Assembly (NCBI GenBank): GCA_004299845.1
Contig: CP036201.1
Location: 1,922,001 to 1,986,000 of the forward strand
Length of the DNA: 64,000 bases
Source: Verrucomicrobia bacterium S94
GTDB taxonomy: Bacteria > Verrucomicrobiota > Kiritimatiellia > Kiritimatiellales > Pontiellaceae
Reading direction: 5' to 3'
Every line of letters begins with the position of its first letter. The first letter of the stretch is position 1. Both the position numbers and the translations under genes were made by a program. A model generated the notes under the pieces. It did no database searches. It was not told the DNA's origin and saw only the letters and a program-made list of their open reading frames with translations. Shown here piece by piece: positions 25,818-34,173 of the stretch.

Positions 25818-26747
25818 TTAAGCAATCAAAGAAACCGCACCGCTTTTATGCACCACCCGAAGCACATGCCGTTCTTCCTCTTCTTCATTTAAAGCAGGTG
25901 CGGTGCCACGGCCATCCCGGCATTCCGACTCCGGACCGGAATAAAAATTTCGGGATTCACGCTTCCCCTGATCCATCAGAACATCGAAGTCACCCAGCTC
26001 AACCGAATGCTCCTGCATCAACCGCCGGACAGCATGCTCCTGCCCGGCAATGAGCTCCCGGACGCCATTGCTCTGCGTAATAATCTCCACCGAAAGTTTC
26101 GAATTTTCCTCCCGGCACAACACCGTCACACGTCCCATGGTCGCCGGCTGCACGGTAATTCGCATCACCTTTTCATTGCGCTGTGTCATAGAAAGCAGCC
26201 GCTGATCAAACTGATCCGCCAGCTGTTCAAAACGAATCGTCTTTTCATTCACCGTACCGGTTTGCAGTAAAGCATGTTCCTCCGGAACAGATGCTCGGGA
26301 AACCGATTCAGCAGGCACGACCGAAGAACCATCCAAAGCGGCCAGCGATGCAGTCTGCTCCGCGGCTTTAACCGACCCGATCCCTTCTTCCGGCAGCGGC
26401 ACCGTTATCTGCCGATAAACCGGAATCTCATGAAGCGGCACAGCAATCTCCGCCGGTAAAACATCTTCATCCCCGGAAACACAATCCGCCTCCTGATCAG
26501 GCCCCGCCATTGTTTTCCCGGAAATTCCTTTACTCGCTTCCGCAGATTGTGCCGAAGCCTGTAAAATCATTTCCTCAGCCGAGGGAATATCTTCCCCTTC
26601 ACCGAAAACCGAGGATTCCACCGCAGTCGGTTCGTTCAGAAAATGCACAAATTCCGCAGCGGGAGCACTCCCCGCTTTTTCCCCTGTTTTTTTCAGATTC
26701 CGGGAGGTCTCGGGCGCGGCCTTAATCAGTACTTCCACATCCATCAT
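25818..26747 (-). CDS. fliK: Hook-length control protein FliK-like
   Basis: A 309-residue, low-complexity, Glu/Ala/Ser-rich protein with a compact C-terminal domain at about 165-245: FDQRLLSMTQRNEKVMRITV, QPATMGRVTVLCREENSKLS and VRELIAGQEHAVRRLMQEHS. This matches the FliK C-terminal pattern (LxPxxLGxVxVxL). The variable N-terminal part would be the molecular ruler. Position directly before flgD agrees. The N-terminal half alone would not be identifiable. Confidence 0.82.
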   Translation of the reverse strand: MMDVEVLIKAAPETSRNLKKTGEKAGSAPAAEFVHFLNEPTAVESSVFGEGEDIPSAEEMILQASAQSAEASKGISGKTMAGPDQEADCVSGDEDVLPAEIAVPLHEIPVYRQITVPLPEEGIGSVKAAEQTASLAALDGSSVVPAESVSRASVPEEHALLQTGTVNEKTIRFEQLADQFDQRLLSMTQRNEKVMRITVQPATMGRVTVLCREENSKLSVEIITQSNGVRELIAGQEHAVRRLMQEHSVELGDFDVLMDQGKRESRNFYSGPESECRDGRGTAPALNEEEEERHVLRVVHKSGAVSLIA

Positions 26748-27340
26748 TATGCATCATCCTTACCTTCATCCAGCCGCCGCATCGCATCCGACCACTGAGC
26801 CACATGTTCACTGCCATCCACCGAAATCGATACCGCTTCATCCATAATCGCCGCCATGGAACGGCTATCCATCTGACTCAGAATCAGCGCTACCCGCTCC
26901 GCATCCATATGCTTGAGCGATTGCGCGGCTGCGGCAGGATCCATTTTGGAATAGACTCCGGAGAGCTTTTTAAAGTTCTTCACTTCAATTTTTTCCACCT
27001 TGATTAGCTGATTTTCCAGATCACCCATCAGCCTGTCGGTTTCCTTACGAAGCTTGAGGTAGGTTGCATACAGTTCCTGAAGATTTTTTTCGCGTTTATC
27101 GAGCCGCAGCCGGGCCGCATCCAGCTCTTCATGCGCCGCCTGTAACGATTCCACCAGCTCATCAACCAAACCCATCCGGGAACTGATCAGCGGACGGTCC
27201 GACACAACCGTATTCGGCTCAGAAAACGATGCCGCCTCCCGAACCGCCTGCACCGGGTACTGCCCGGACTGAATGATAAAAACCAGGACCCCGGACAAAA
27301 CAGCGCTCACGATACTCAACAACAAACACCAGATCTTCAT
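26747..27340 (-). CDS. MotE-like periplasmic/membrane protein with MgtE-N-like C-terminus
   Basis: The 197-residue protein has an N-terminal membrane anchor (WCLLLSIVSAVLSGVLVFII), a long coiled coil (about 60-125) and a C-terminal MgtE-N-like helical domain: LSGVYSKMDPAAAAQSLKHM, ALILSQMDSRSMAAIMDEAV. This architecture is that of MotE, which chaperones MotC in alphaproteobacteria, and of related proteins found next to fliJ. It overlaps fliJ (ATGA) and fliK. The exact role here is inferred from family and position. Confidence 0.75.
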   Translation of the reverse strand: MKIWCLLLSIVSAVLSGVLVFIIQSGQYPVQAVREAASFSEPNTVVSDRPLISSRMGLVDELVESLQAAHEELDAARLRLDKREKNLQELYATYLKLRKETDRLMGDLENQLIKVEKIEVKNFKKLSGVYSKMDPAAAAQSLKHMDAERVALILSQMDSRSMAAIMDEAVSISVDGSEHVAQWSDAMRRLDEGKDDA

Positions 27341-27786
27341 CTTCCCATCTCCTGACGGCTCCAGCGGATCACGGCCAACTCATCCATCTGCTTTTGTTCT
27401 TCAACCTGCAAAGCCTCCGCCCATTCGGTTCGCTCCCGCTCACAGAGGTTTTCGAGAATGCGACGGGCACTCACTTCCTTGCGAAGCGCAACACGACACT
27501 CCTCCACGGCTTCGGCCTGTGATCTGCAGGTTTGTTTTAACGCATCGATCTCCTGCTGAATAAAATCGATACCGCTTCGCCCGATTAAATAAGCCTGCGC
27601 TCGTACGACACCGGTCATCTTCTCCAGAGCCCGGGTCTGCTGAGCACGCATTTCCGACATCACATTGAGCGAGCGTTCCGTTTCCGCAAGTGCCGAAGCA
27701 GCCATTCGCAACGCATGCTCTGCCGCCTGCTCTTTGGCACGGCGGGCATCCAGCAGATACTGAAAACTGAAGGAAAACTTTTTCAT
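27337..27786 (-). CDS. fliJ: Flagellar export protein FliJ
   Basis: FliJ is the coiled-coil stalk of the export ATPase. The 149-residue protein opens FSFSFQYLLDARRAKEQAAE, the typical FliJ start, and is helical throughout, ending with a basic segment. The start overlaps the fliI stop by ATGA. Sequence conservation in the family is low, so assignment combines pattern and operon position. Confidence 0.88.
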   Translation of the reverse strand: MKKFSFSFQYLLDARRAKEQAAEHALRMAASALAETERSLNVMSEMRAQQTRALEKMTGVVRAQAYLIGRSGIDFIQQEIDALKQTCRSQAEAVEECRVALRKEVSARRILENLCERERTEWAEALQVEEQKQMDELAVIRWSRQEMGR

Positions 27787-29126
27787 GTCAGTACTGCCTT
27801 CAGTCGGGTCTGCATGGCCTCAAATCCCTCGCGCTCTTCGGGCTTCTGCTGCAGAAAGTCATTAATTCCATCGATGCGGGACAGCGATTCATCAATCTTC
27901 GGATTACTCCCCGCCACATAAGCCCCTACATTCACCAGATCCTGTGCTTTCTGATATGTGGCCAGCAATGAACGAAGTTTGGAAGAAAGTTCTTTATGCT
28001 CGGGCGTTGCAATATCATTCATTAATCGGCTCAGACTCACCGGAATATCAATGGCGGGATAATGCCCCATAGAAGCAATCTTCCGGGAAAGCACAATATG
28101 GCCATCGAGAATTCCGCGCACACTGTCTCCAATGGGATCATTCATATCATCGGATTCAACCAACACCGTATAAAATGCAGTAATCGTACCCACGTCCGAT
28201 GCCCCGGCCCGCTCAAGCAGTTGCGGCAGCAGACTGAATACACTCGGTGGATAGCCCCGTGTAGTAGGCGGCTCACCAACCGCCAGCCCGATTTCACGCT
28301 GTGCCATGGCGTAGCGCGTTACGGAATCCATCATCAGCATTACATCTTCGCCTTGATCCCGGAAATACTCGGCAATTGTCATCGCTGTTGAAGCCCCTTT
28401 CAGACGACTGACCGGCGATTGATCCGACGTAACCGCGACAACTACAGTACGCTGCAATCCCTCTTCCCCCAGATTGCGGGAAATAAACTCTTTCACCTCG
28501 CGACCGCGTTCACCAATGAGGGCAATGACATTGACCCCGGACCGCGCATTACGCGCCAGACTCCCCATCAGAACACTTTTCCCCACACCGCTCCCCGCAA
28601 AAATACCTACGCGCTGTCCTTTGGCCAGCGTTAACAGTCCATCAATGGCACGCACGCCGGTTTCAAAAACCGATGAAAGCGACTGGCGCGACATCGCCGG
28701 CGGGGCATCGCGTTCGATATCAACCTGCAGTAATCCTTCCAATTCAGGACCATTGTCAATCGGTCGCCCCATAAAATCAACGACCCGCCCGAGCAGTTCC
28801 CTGCCAACCCCTACTTTCATCCGTCCGCCCGGAATCACCCGGGCTCCGGGATGGACGCGTCCGAGGCGCTCCACGGGCATCGAGACCACGTAGCGATCAT
28901 GGAACCCGACCACTTCACATGGAATACGGCGCTGCCCCTCCCCGTAAAGCGGCTCAATCCAGACCAGATCGCCGATCGACGCATGCGGGCCAACCGATTT
29001 TACGGTAAGACCGGCCACTTCGATTACGCGTCCTTCAGAACGGGCCAGAGTCGTTGTTTCCAGCCCATCAAGGAGATCATCGAAGTCCAGTAAACTACTA
29101 CTGATGTTTTCTGCCGCTACGTTCAT
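27783..29126 (-). CDS. fliI: Flagellum-specific ATP synthase FliI
   Basis: FliI is the hexameric ATPase of the flagellar type III export apparatus. The 447-residue protein has the Walker A loop GIFAGSGVGKSVLMG near residue 178, ALIGERGREVKEF, Walker B LMMDSVTRYAMAQREIGLA and GYPPSVFSLLPQLLERAG. Its N-terminal frame overlaps the fliH end by 29 nt. Confidence 0.97.
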   Translation of the reverse strand: MNVAAENISSSLLDFDDLLDGLETTTLARSEGRVIEVAGLTVKSVGPHASIGDLVWIEPLYGEGQRRIPCEVVGFHDRYVVSMPVERLGRVHPGARVIPGGRMKVGVGRELLGRVVDFMGRPIDNGPELEGLLQVDIERDAPPAMSRQSLSSVFETGVRAIDGLLTLAKGQRVGIFAGSGVGKSVLMGSLARNARSGVNVIALIGERGREVKEFISRNLGEEGLQRTVVVAVTSDQSPVSRLKGASTAMTIAEYFRDQGEDVMLMMDSVTRYAMAQREIGLAVGEPPTTRGYPPSVFSLLPQLLERAGASDVGTITAFYTVLVESDDMNDPIGDSVRGILDGHIVLSRKIASMGHYPAIDIPVSLSRLMNDIATPEHKELSSKLRSLLATYQKAQDLVNVGAYVAGSNPKIDESLSRIDGINDFLQQKPEEREGFEAMQTRLKAVLT

Positions 29127-29715
29127 GCAGGGTTTCCTTTAAAAGCTTAAGACGCTCATTCAAGCGGGCATCAAAAATGCCGTTACGGCTTTCTATGATC
29201 ACATCACCGGCAGCCAGATTCGGATCTTCCGCAAACTGGACTGTACTGCCCACACCGAGATGATCACCTTTGCTGATCTGTTCACCGAATAAATTCCAGT
29301 CGCTGGAACTGAGACGCACCAATGCCCCCTGAAGATCCGACACCGGCTCGAGCGTTTTCACGATGAGGTTATGCAGCATCTCCCGATCGGGCAGTTCATG
29401 CCGGATAATGATCTCTGCCATACGCATGGAGAGATCAACCACCTGGGCACCTATTTCTTTACGTAACGTTCCGATACATTGGTCAAAATTGGAGATGCAC
29501 TGGGTCAGAGCCTGATCAAAACGCACGCGCTCGGCAGACAGCCGGATTTCAAGCTCGCGTTCCAGCTTCTGTTCAAATTCGGCCTCGAGCTCCGCCCGGA
29601 GTTCGCGCTCAAGAGCTTCGGTATCCACCTGCTCGGCCGAATCAACGGGTTCCTCTTCCGGCATAGAAGGAATAAAAGCCCGCACACCGGAATTCATAAA
29701 AATGGTATTAGACAT
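29098..29715 (-). CDS. fliH: Flagellar assembly protein FliH
   Basis: FliH regulates FliI and links it to FliN. The 205-residue protein has an acidic coiled coil (about 20-90, many Glu/Leu repeats such as LERELRAELEAEFEQKLERE). A vacuolar-ATPase-E-like C-terminal domain (about 95-200) has MRMAEIIIRHELPDREMLHN and VGSTVQFAEDPNLAAGDVII. It overlaps fliG by 8 nt. Confidence 0.88.
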   Translation of the reverse strand: MSNTIFMNSGVRAFIPSMPEEEPVDSAEQVDTEALERELRAELEAEFEQKLERELEIRLSAERVRFDQALTQCISNFDQCIGTLRKEIGAQVVDLSMRMAEIIIRHELPDREMLHNLIVKTLEPVSDLQGALVRLSSSDWNLFGEQISKGDHLGVGSTVQFAEDPNLAAGDVIIESRNGIFDARLNERLKLLKETLHERSGRKHQ

Positions 29716-30733
29716 ATTCCTCCTCCGAAGTGCCTATTTTGATTTCTCCCTGTTCCGCCAGAGACCGGGCCACCTGCACGATCCGTTTCTGTTGGGCCAG
29801 CACTTCCGAGAACGGCATTTTCCCGGCATATTCCATCTCTTCCTTCAGACTGTCCGCCGCCCGATGCGACATATTATTCAGGAAACGATCGCGCACCTCT
29901 TCTGAAGTTTTGCGCAATGCCGTGGCCAATACACCCGTCTCCAGCTCCTGCATGATCCGGCGTACTGCGGCATCATCCAGCCGGGCGATGTCTTCAAACA
30001 CAAACATCCGGTCACGAACCAGATCGGCCAGTTCAGGATCCTGTCTGCCGAGTTCCTCAAGCATCGCATCCGCCACCTCCTTCGAAGAACGCTGCAGTAT
30101 GGAAACCAGTGCATCAATGCGTTCCGCATCATCCTGTTTGCGCTTTACAGAAGAAGGCAAACGGGCCACCAGATGCTGTTCAATCCGGTCGATAACCCGC
30201 TCCGGCGGAAGCTCTGCGGTCGCAATATGAATGACGACTTTGTTCCGGACTTCCTCTTCGAGATGAGAGAGAATTTCTGAGGCCAGTTGCGATGGAAGAA
30301 AACGCAGCACCACCGCAATCACACTCGAAGATTCCGCCTCCAGTATCCGCGCAATTTCCTCCGGTTTACGGGAGGCCAGCGCGCCAAAACGGTTTCCGGC
30401 CATTTGGCCGAGCTCAAGCATGGAAGCCGCCTGCTGTTCACCAACCACCTTACTGAGCAGACCGACCGCGAGGTTATCATTCCCGTGTACCGCATCCCCG
30501 TAGGCCTTAAGCTCCTGAACACTTTCAGCCAGCGCCTTCTTATATAAATTTCCCGGAACGATTCCCAGATTCCGGATACTTTCAGCCGCCCGGCTCATGA
30601 TATGCGGATCCAGTTCCCGCATCACTTCCGCCGCCACATCCGGTTCCAGGCTGGCAAGCACAACCGCCACCCGTTTTTCCGGAGTCATCTCCTGAGCAAC
30701 CAATGCATGTTCCGACATATCCACTCCACTCAT
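29708..30733 (-). CDS. fliG: Flagellar motor switch protein FliG
   Basis: FliG couples the stator to the MS-ring. From the ATG at 30733, which overlaps the fliF stop as TAATG, it has about 341 residues. The N-domain starts TPEKRVAVVLASLEPDVAAE, the middle carries RKPEEIARILEAESSSVIAV, and the C-terminal torque helix carries the expected charged pairs (ELADLVRDRMFVFEDIARLD). An alternative start lies 15 nt downstream (MSEHALVA). Confidence 0.95.
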   Translation of the reverse strand: MSGVDMSEHALVAQEMTPEKRVAVVLASLEPDVAAEVMRELDPHIMSRAAESIRNLGIVPGNLYKKALAESVQELKAYGDAVHGNDNLAVGLLSKVVGEQQAASMLELGQMAGNRFGALASRKPEEIARILEAESSSVIAVVLRFLPSQLASEILSHLEEEVRNKVVIHIATAELPPERVIDRIEQHLVARLPSSVKRKQDDAERIDALVSILQRSSKEVADAMLEELGRQDPELADLVRDRMFVFEDIARLDDAAVRRIMQELETGVLATALRKTSEEVRDRFLNNMSHRAADSLKEEMEYAGKMPFSEVLAQQKRIVQVARSLAEQGEIKIGTSEEEYV

Positions 30734-31899
30734 TATCGGTTCCATTCCGCCGCGTTCGTAATCCACGCCGCAACGGTTTTGGGATTGTTTCTGGCCAGTC
30801 GGTCAACCGTTTCAATATAATTTTCTATATCCACCGGCTCCTCCTGCAGAATGTGCTCCCGCTCTTCCTGACGCGCTTCATTAATCGGGGTCTCCAGCGT
30901 AGGCGTACTCGCCAGCAGAACACGTTTCACTTTACGGCTTGCTCCGAAAACGATACACAGCGCCACAAAACCGCCCAGTCCCCGGAACAGCGCATCATAA
31001 CTCACGGGCAGCCGCTCCCACCATTCAGGCTCAGCCGGCGGAGGAGGATCAACAAACGGCATTTCCGTAACATGGATCGTATCTGAGCGATCGGGATTCA
31101 CACCCAGCGCATTCGAAACCAGTTCAGAAATGGCGGTAATTTCCGCTTCAGTTCGGGGCGAATCCCCTTCCTGTGCGAGACAGACCGCCACCGAAAGTTT
31201 TTCAATCCGAATGCCTTTCTGCCGAACCATGCTTACATTCGAGGGCACCACATATTCCGTATAAATCTCTTCGCTCTTATCCTTGTTGCCGCCGGTATCA
31301 AGTTTCATGTCGGTCGGATTCCCGATCGATACATTGGCCGTCACACCGGCCCGTCCGCCGGCACGGCTGCTCCCGACGGATTTATCTTCCGAAACAATTC
31401 GTTCCGACGTTGCCACCCGGTTTTCTGCATCGAACATTTCACTGCGCTGCTCGGTATCACTGAAGTCCAGCGAAACATTCACCCGCACAATGGAATTTCC
31501 CGAACCCAGCGCACGATCCAGAATAGCCTGCGCTTTTTCCACCAGACGCTGCTCTGTACGCTCCTGTACATCAAGCTGCTCATTGCCATGCTCCATCACA
31601 TTGTCCGCACTGTGCGAACGCGTCAGCAGATGACCGGCCTGATCCGTTACAGTAACCTGCATTGGATCCAGATTCTGAACCGAACTGGCCAGCAGATGAA
31701 CAATACTCTGAACCTGGGCATCGCCAATCGTGGCAGAACCATTAAGCGTAAGCAGGACCGACGCCCGTGAACGACGCTCCTCTTCAGAGGAAAAAAGCTG
31801 TTCCTTGGGAAGCACCAGCATTACCCGCGCGGCACGAATGCCCTCCATGGCACTGATGGTGCGCTCAAGCTCTCCCTGCAGCGCCCGCTGATAATTCAC
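30733..31899 (-). CDS. fliF: Flagellar MS-ring protein FliF, C-terminal fragment (frameshifted)
   Basis: The frame holds most of FliF: NYQRALQGELERTISAMEGI, KEQLFSSEEERRSRASVLLT, the ring-building domain, a second membrane segment (GLGGFVALCIVFGAS, about residue 300) and the FliG-binding C-terminus ending AAEWNR. The apparent GTG start at 31899 is internal; the coding frame is open to about 31968. It joins the N-terminal fragment if one G is added to the G4 run at 31965-31968, giving LPGDSSTGFELFEQPKFG. Confidence 0.9.
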   Translation of the reverse strand: MNYQRALQGELERTISAMEGIRAARVMLVLPKEQLFSSEEERRSRASVLLTLNGSATIGDAQVQSIVHLLASSVQNLDPMQVTVTDQAGHLLTRSHSADNVMEHGNEQLDVQERTEQRLVEKAQAILDRALGSGNSIVRVNVSLDFSDTEQRSEMFDAENRVATSERIVSEDKSVGSSRAGGRAGVTANVSIGNPTDMKLDTGGNKDKSEEIYTEYVVPSNVSMVRQKGIRIEKLSVAVCLAQEGDSPRTEAEITAISELVSNALGVNPDRSDTIHVTEMPFVDPPPPAEPEWWERLPVSYDALFRGLGGFVALCIVFGASRKVKRVLLASTPTLETPINEARQEEREHILQEEPVDIENYIETVDRLARNNPKTVAAWITNAAEWNR

Positions 31900-32282
31900 C
31901 TTCTGCGCAAAATCTGTAAGTCCGAATTTGGGTTGCTCAAACAGTTCGAACCCGGTCGAGGAATCCCCGGAAGTCCTTCCGCCGCCAGCATCAGGCGTGC
32001 GGTGTAGAGCCGGGAGGCCGGCACCGAAATCGTCATCCCGGACTGACCGAGTTTCACCGGAATTTTTGCCTCCTCCAGTTTTTCGCGCATTTGCGCTGAA
32101 TCCGTCAGCGTAAGGTTGCTGTAAAGCACCCGATAGTCCGGCCGGCTTCCCCAGTAGAGTAAGCCCCCGAGAACTGTCAGGGCCACAACCAGCGACATGA
32201 TCACACTCATACGCTGAGACACACCGAACTGTCGCCAGATTTCTCCGATCTGTCTTGATAACATGCTTAAAGGCTCTCGCAT
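31896..32282 (-). CDS. fliF: Flagellar MS-ring protein FliF, N-terminal fragment (frameshifted)
   Basis: FliF forms the MS-ring in the inner membrane and starts basal-body assembly. This part holds the first membrane helix (VIMSLVVALTVLGGLLYWGS, about 27-46) and the first ring domain: RPDYRVLYSNLTLTDSAQMR and ISVPASRLYTARLMLAAEGL. After AEGLPG the frame changes into unrelated residues and stops. Without correction the MS-ring could not form, so the base loss should be verified before calling the locus dead. Confidence 0.9.
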   Translation of the reverse strand: MREPLSMLSRQIGEIWRQFGVSQRMSVIMSLVVALTVLGGLLYWGSRPDYRVLYSNLTLTDSAQMREKLEEAKIPVKLGQSGMTISVPASRLYTARLMLAAEGLPGIPRPGSNCLSNPNSDLQILRRR

Positions 32283-32297
32283 CGTTCTCTAAACTCC

Positions 32298-32606
32298 CTA
32301 CGCCTGCATCTTCATCAGTTCCTGGTATGCATCCATCAGTCGGTTGCGCACACCCAGCATTAAATCGAAAGCCACTCCGGCCTCCTGCACCTTTACCGCC
32401 ACCTGATGAACATCCGTCACTTTTCCGGAAACCACATCGCTCACGGAGGCATCAGCCGCCTTTTGCATACCGTCCACTTTATTCACCAGGTCGGTCAGTA
32501 AATCGCCGAATCCCTGCCCGCCGGCCGGCGAAACAGGATGCTCTGCAGCACCGGACACCCGCCCCGGCTGCGACACTCCATTCAAAGATAATGCTGTAAT
32601 ATCCAC
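32298..32606 (-). CDS. fliE: Flagellar hook-basal body complex protein FliE
   Basis: FliE is the MS-ring/rod junction protein and an early export substrate. The 102-residue protein has the C-terminal signature DVHQVAVKVQEAGVAFDLML followed by GVRNRLMDAYQELMKMQ. The conserved order flgB-flgC-fliE-fliF-fliG is kept. Confidence 0.94.
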   Translation of the reverse strand: MDITALSLNGVSQPGRVSGAAEHPVSPAGGQGFGDLLTDLVNKVDGMQKAADASVSDVVSGKVTDVHQVAVKVQEAGVAFDLMLGVRNRLMDAYQELMKMQA

Positions 32607-32616
32607 CGTGCCGCCT

Positions 32617-33045
32617 CTACTTTCCGCTCAGAATCCCCAACGCTTTTGATGCCATGGTCCGGGAGGTCTTCATGGCGGAAAGGTTGGCTTCAAAGGCACG
32701 CGATGCACTCATCATATCCACCATTTCCGCCACCGGATTCACATTGGGCATTTCGAGCATACCGTTTTCATCGGCATCCGGATGTCCCGGACGATACACC
32801 TGCCGCCCCGGTGTTGGATCCGCAACAACATCAACAATGTCGACGCCGCCCAGCTCCCCATCGCCCAGCGCCGTATCAAGCCGCTGACTGAAAACAACAT
32901 CCTTCCGTTGAAAAACCTTTCCATCCGGCCCGCGGGTGGTCTGGGCATTTGCCACATTGTTGGCAATAATCTCCATCCGCCGGCTTTCGGCATCGAGCCC
33001 CGAGGCGGAAATACTGACTCCCGGCATCAATGTAATTTCAGACAT
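32617..33045 (-). CDS. flgC: Proximal rod protein FlgC
   Basis: FlgC (142 residues) is a proximal rod subunit. It shows ISASGLDAESRRMEIIANNV followed by ANAQTTRGPDGKVFQRKDVV, the YRPGHPDADENGMLEMPNVN block unique to FlgC, and the C-terminal MMSASRAFEANLSAMKTSR. It lies between flgB and fliE. Confidence 0.96.
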   Translation of the reverse strand: MSEITLMPGVSISASGLDAESRRMEIIANNVANAQTTRGPDGKVFQRKDVVFSQRLDTALGDGELGGVDIVDVVADPTPGRQVYRPGHPDADENGMLEMPNVNPVAEMVDMMSASRAFEANLSAMKTSRTMASKALGILSGK

Positions 33046-33056
33046 AATGATCCTCG

Positions 33057-33407
33057 CTATTTGGTTCCTGAAACGGCCTTGCGGAGCAGGTTGAATTTCT
33101 GCCCTGTCATTTCCGCAGCAAAATCATACAACAGTGCATTCTGGGCAATTTCGCCCATTTCCTTTTGAAGAGAAACGCTGTTTCCCCGACTGTCCACAGG
33201 TGCATCCGTATCGGAAATCACCTCAGGCTGTACTTTTCGGATATCATCAACACTACCGTCCAGTGCCTCGGCCAAAGCCGCACTGAATTTGACATCCTTG
33301 CGTATGTATCCCGGAGTATTGGCATTCGCCAGATTGTTGGAAAGGACCTTTTGACGGAGCGCCGTTGCGTCCATCAGTTTGCCTAGAATTTCGACTGTTT
33401 CATTCAT
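33057..33407 (-). CDS. flgB: Proximal rod protein FlgB
   Basis: FlgB (116 residues) is a proximal rod subunit and the first gene of the large flgB-fliN operon. It has ALRQKVLSNNLANANTPGYI near residue 16, DVKFSAALAEAL, and a C-terminal MGEIAQNALLYDFAAEMTGQ. The sigma-54 promoter at 33418-33434 predicts +1 at about 33408, directly before the ATG. Confidence 0.95.
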   Translation of the reverse strand: MNETVEILGKLMDATALRQKVLSNNLANANTPGYIRKDVKFSAALAEALDGSVDDIRKVQPEVISDTDAPVDSRGNSVSLQKEMGEIAQNALLYDFAAEMTGQKFNLLRKAVSGTK

Positions 33408-33417
33408 ACCCCCGCTA

Positions 33418-33434
33418 AAGCAGTCTCAATGCCA
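33418..33434 (-). promoter_or_regulatory. Sigma-54 promoter of the flgB-fliN operon
   Basis: TGGCATTGAGACTGCTT has GG-N10-GC spacing. The -12 C is at 33420 and 12 nt (TTTAGCGGGGGT) separate it from the flgB ATG, so predicted +1 is one base upstream of the start codon. It drives about 13 kb up to the terminator after fliN. Confidence 0.82.
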
Positions 33435-33459
33435 CAGGATCAGCGGGAAAATCCATCCG

Positions 33460-34161
33460 TCAATCTAACGCAATAATTGCATCGCCCAGATGCTCTGATC
33501 CCGGCAGATAGGGTGTTTCACGATATTTACTGACCAGCTGAAGTTTCCGGAGAATTTCGGCCATCGCCTCTGAAGCTTCCATGCAGGCCGCAATCATTTC
33601 TTTCGTTTCGCTGTCATTTTCCCGCTGCTCCATCATCTGCAGATAGGCATTAATCACCGTGGCCGGCTGACCGATATGGTGACAGGCTGCTCCCAGACTT
33701 TCGATCATGACCCGCTGGCGCTCGGCATCAAGCAGCTCTTCACGCTGACGCTCAATGGTCCGTCTCAGCTCTACTTTTTCAACGGCATTGAGAATGGCAC
33801 GCCGCAGCTCTTCAGGAGAAATGGACCCTTTAACCAGATAATCCATCGCACCGTTTTTCATGGCTTCAACCGCAAGCTGTTCGGATCCCTGTCCGGTCAG
33901 CATAATCACAGCGAGGCCCGGATCGTGATCCAGCATCTCTTTCAGACAGCTCAGCCCCGAACCGCCGGGCATGTTATGATCAAGCAGCACACATCCCGGC
34001 GATTGCGACCGGATCATCTCCAACGCTTCACGCCCGTTCGACGCCTCAAGCGTTTCCACCCGGAGATTCTCGCGCAGATACATACGCCGTATGTTGCGCT
34101 TTTGCGCACTTCTGAAAACGGGGTCATCATCAACAATCAGAATGCGAAAAATGTCTTTCAT
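33460..34161 (-). CDS. Response regulator with a C-terminal DHp-like domain
   Basis: The 233-residue protein has a receiver domain at about 5-120 with DDD near residue 11, phosphoacceptor Asp in VLLDHNMPGGSG, Thr in MLTGQ and Lys in DYLVKGS. A coiled coil follows, then a short helical domain with SLGAACHHIGQPATVINAYL. The last resembles the H-box of histidine kinases, but there is no ATPase domain after it. It could act as a phosphotransfer or scaffold protein. It is the last gene of the signalling row before the flgB promoter. Confidence 0.7.
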   Translation of the reverse strand: MKDIFRILIVDDDPVFRSAQKRNIRRMYLRENLRVETLEASNGREALEMIRSQSPGCVLLDHNMPGGSGLSCLKEMLDHDPGLAVIMLTGQGSEQLAVEAMKNGAMDYLVKGSISPEELRRAILNAVEKVELRRTIERQREELLDAERQRVMIESLGAACHHIGQPATVINAYLQMMEQRENDSETKEMIAACMEASEAMAEILRKLQLVSKYRETPYLPGSEHLGDAIIALD

Positions 34162-34173
34162 GAATCTTTCCCT

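Noticed and set aside
31896-31970. Programmed -1 ribosomal frameshifting in fliF
   Set aside because: The site has no in-phase X-XXY-YYZ heptamer, and a full MS-ring would need near-quantitative shifting; a one-base error or mutation is simpler.
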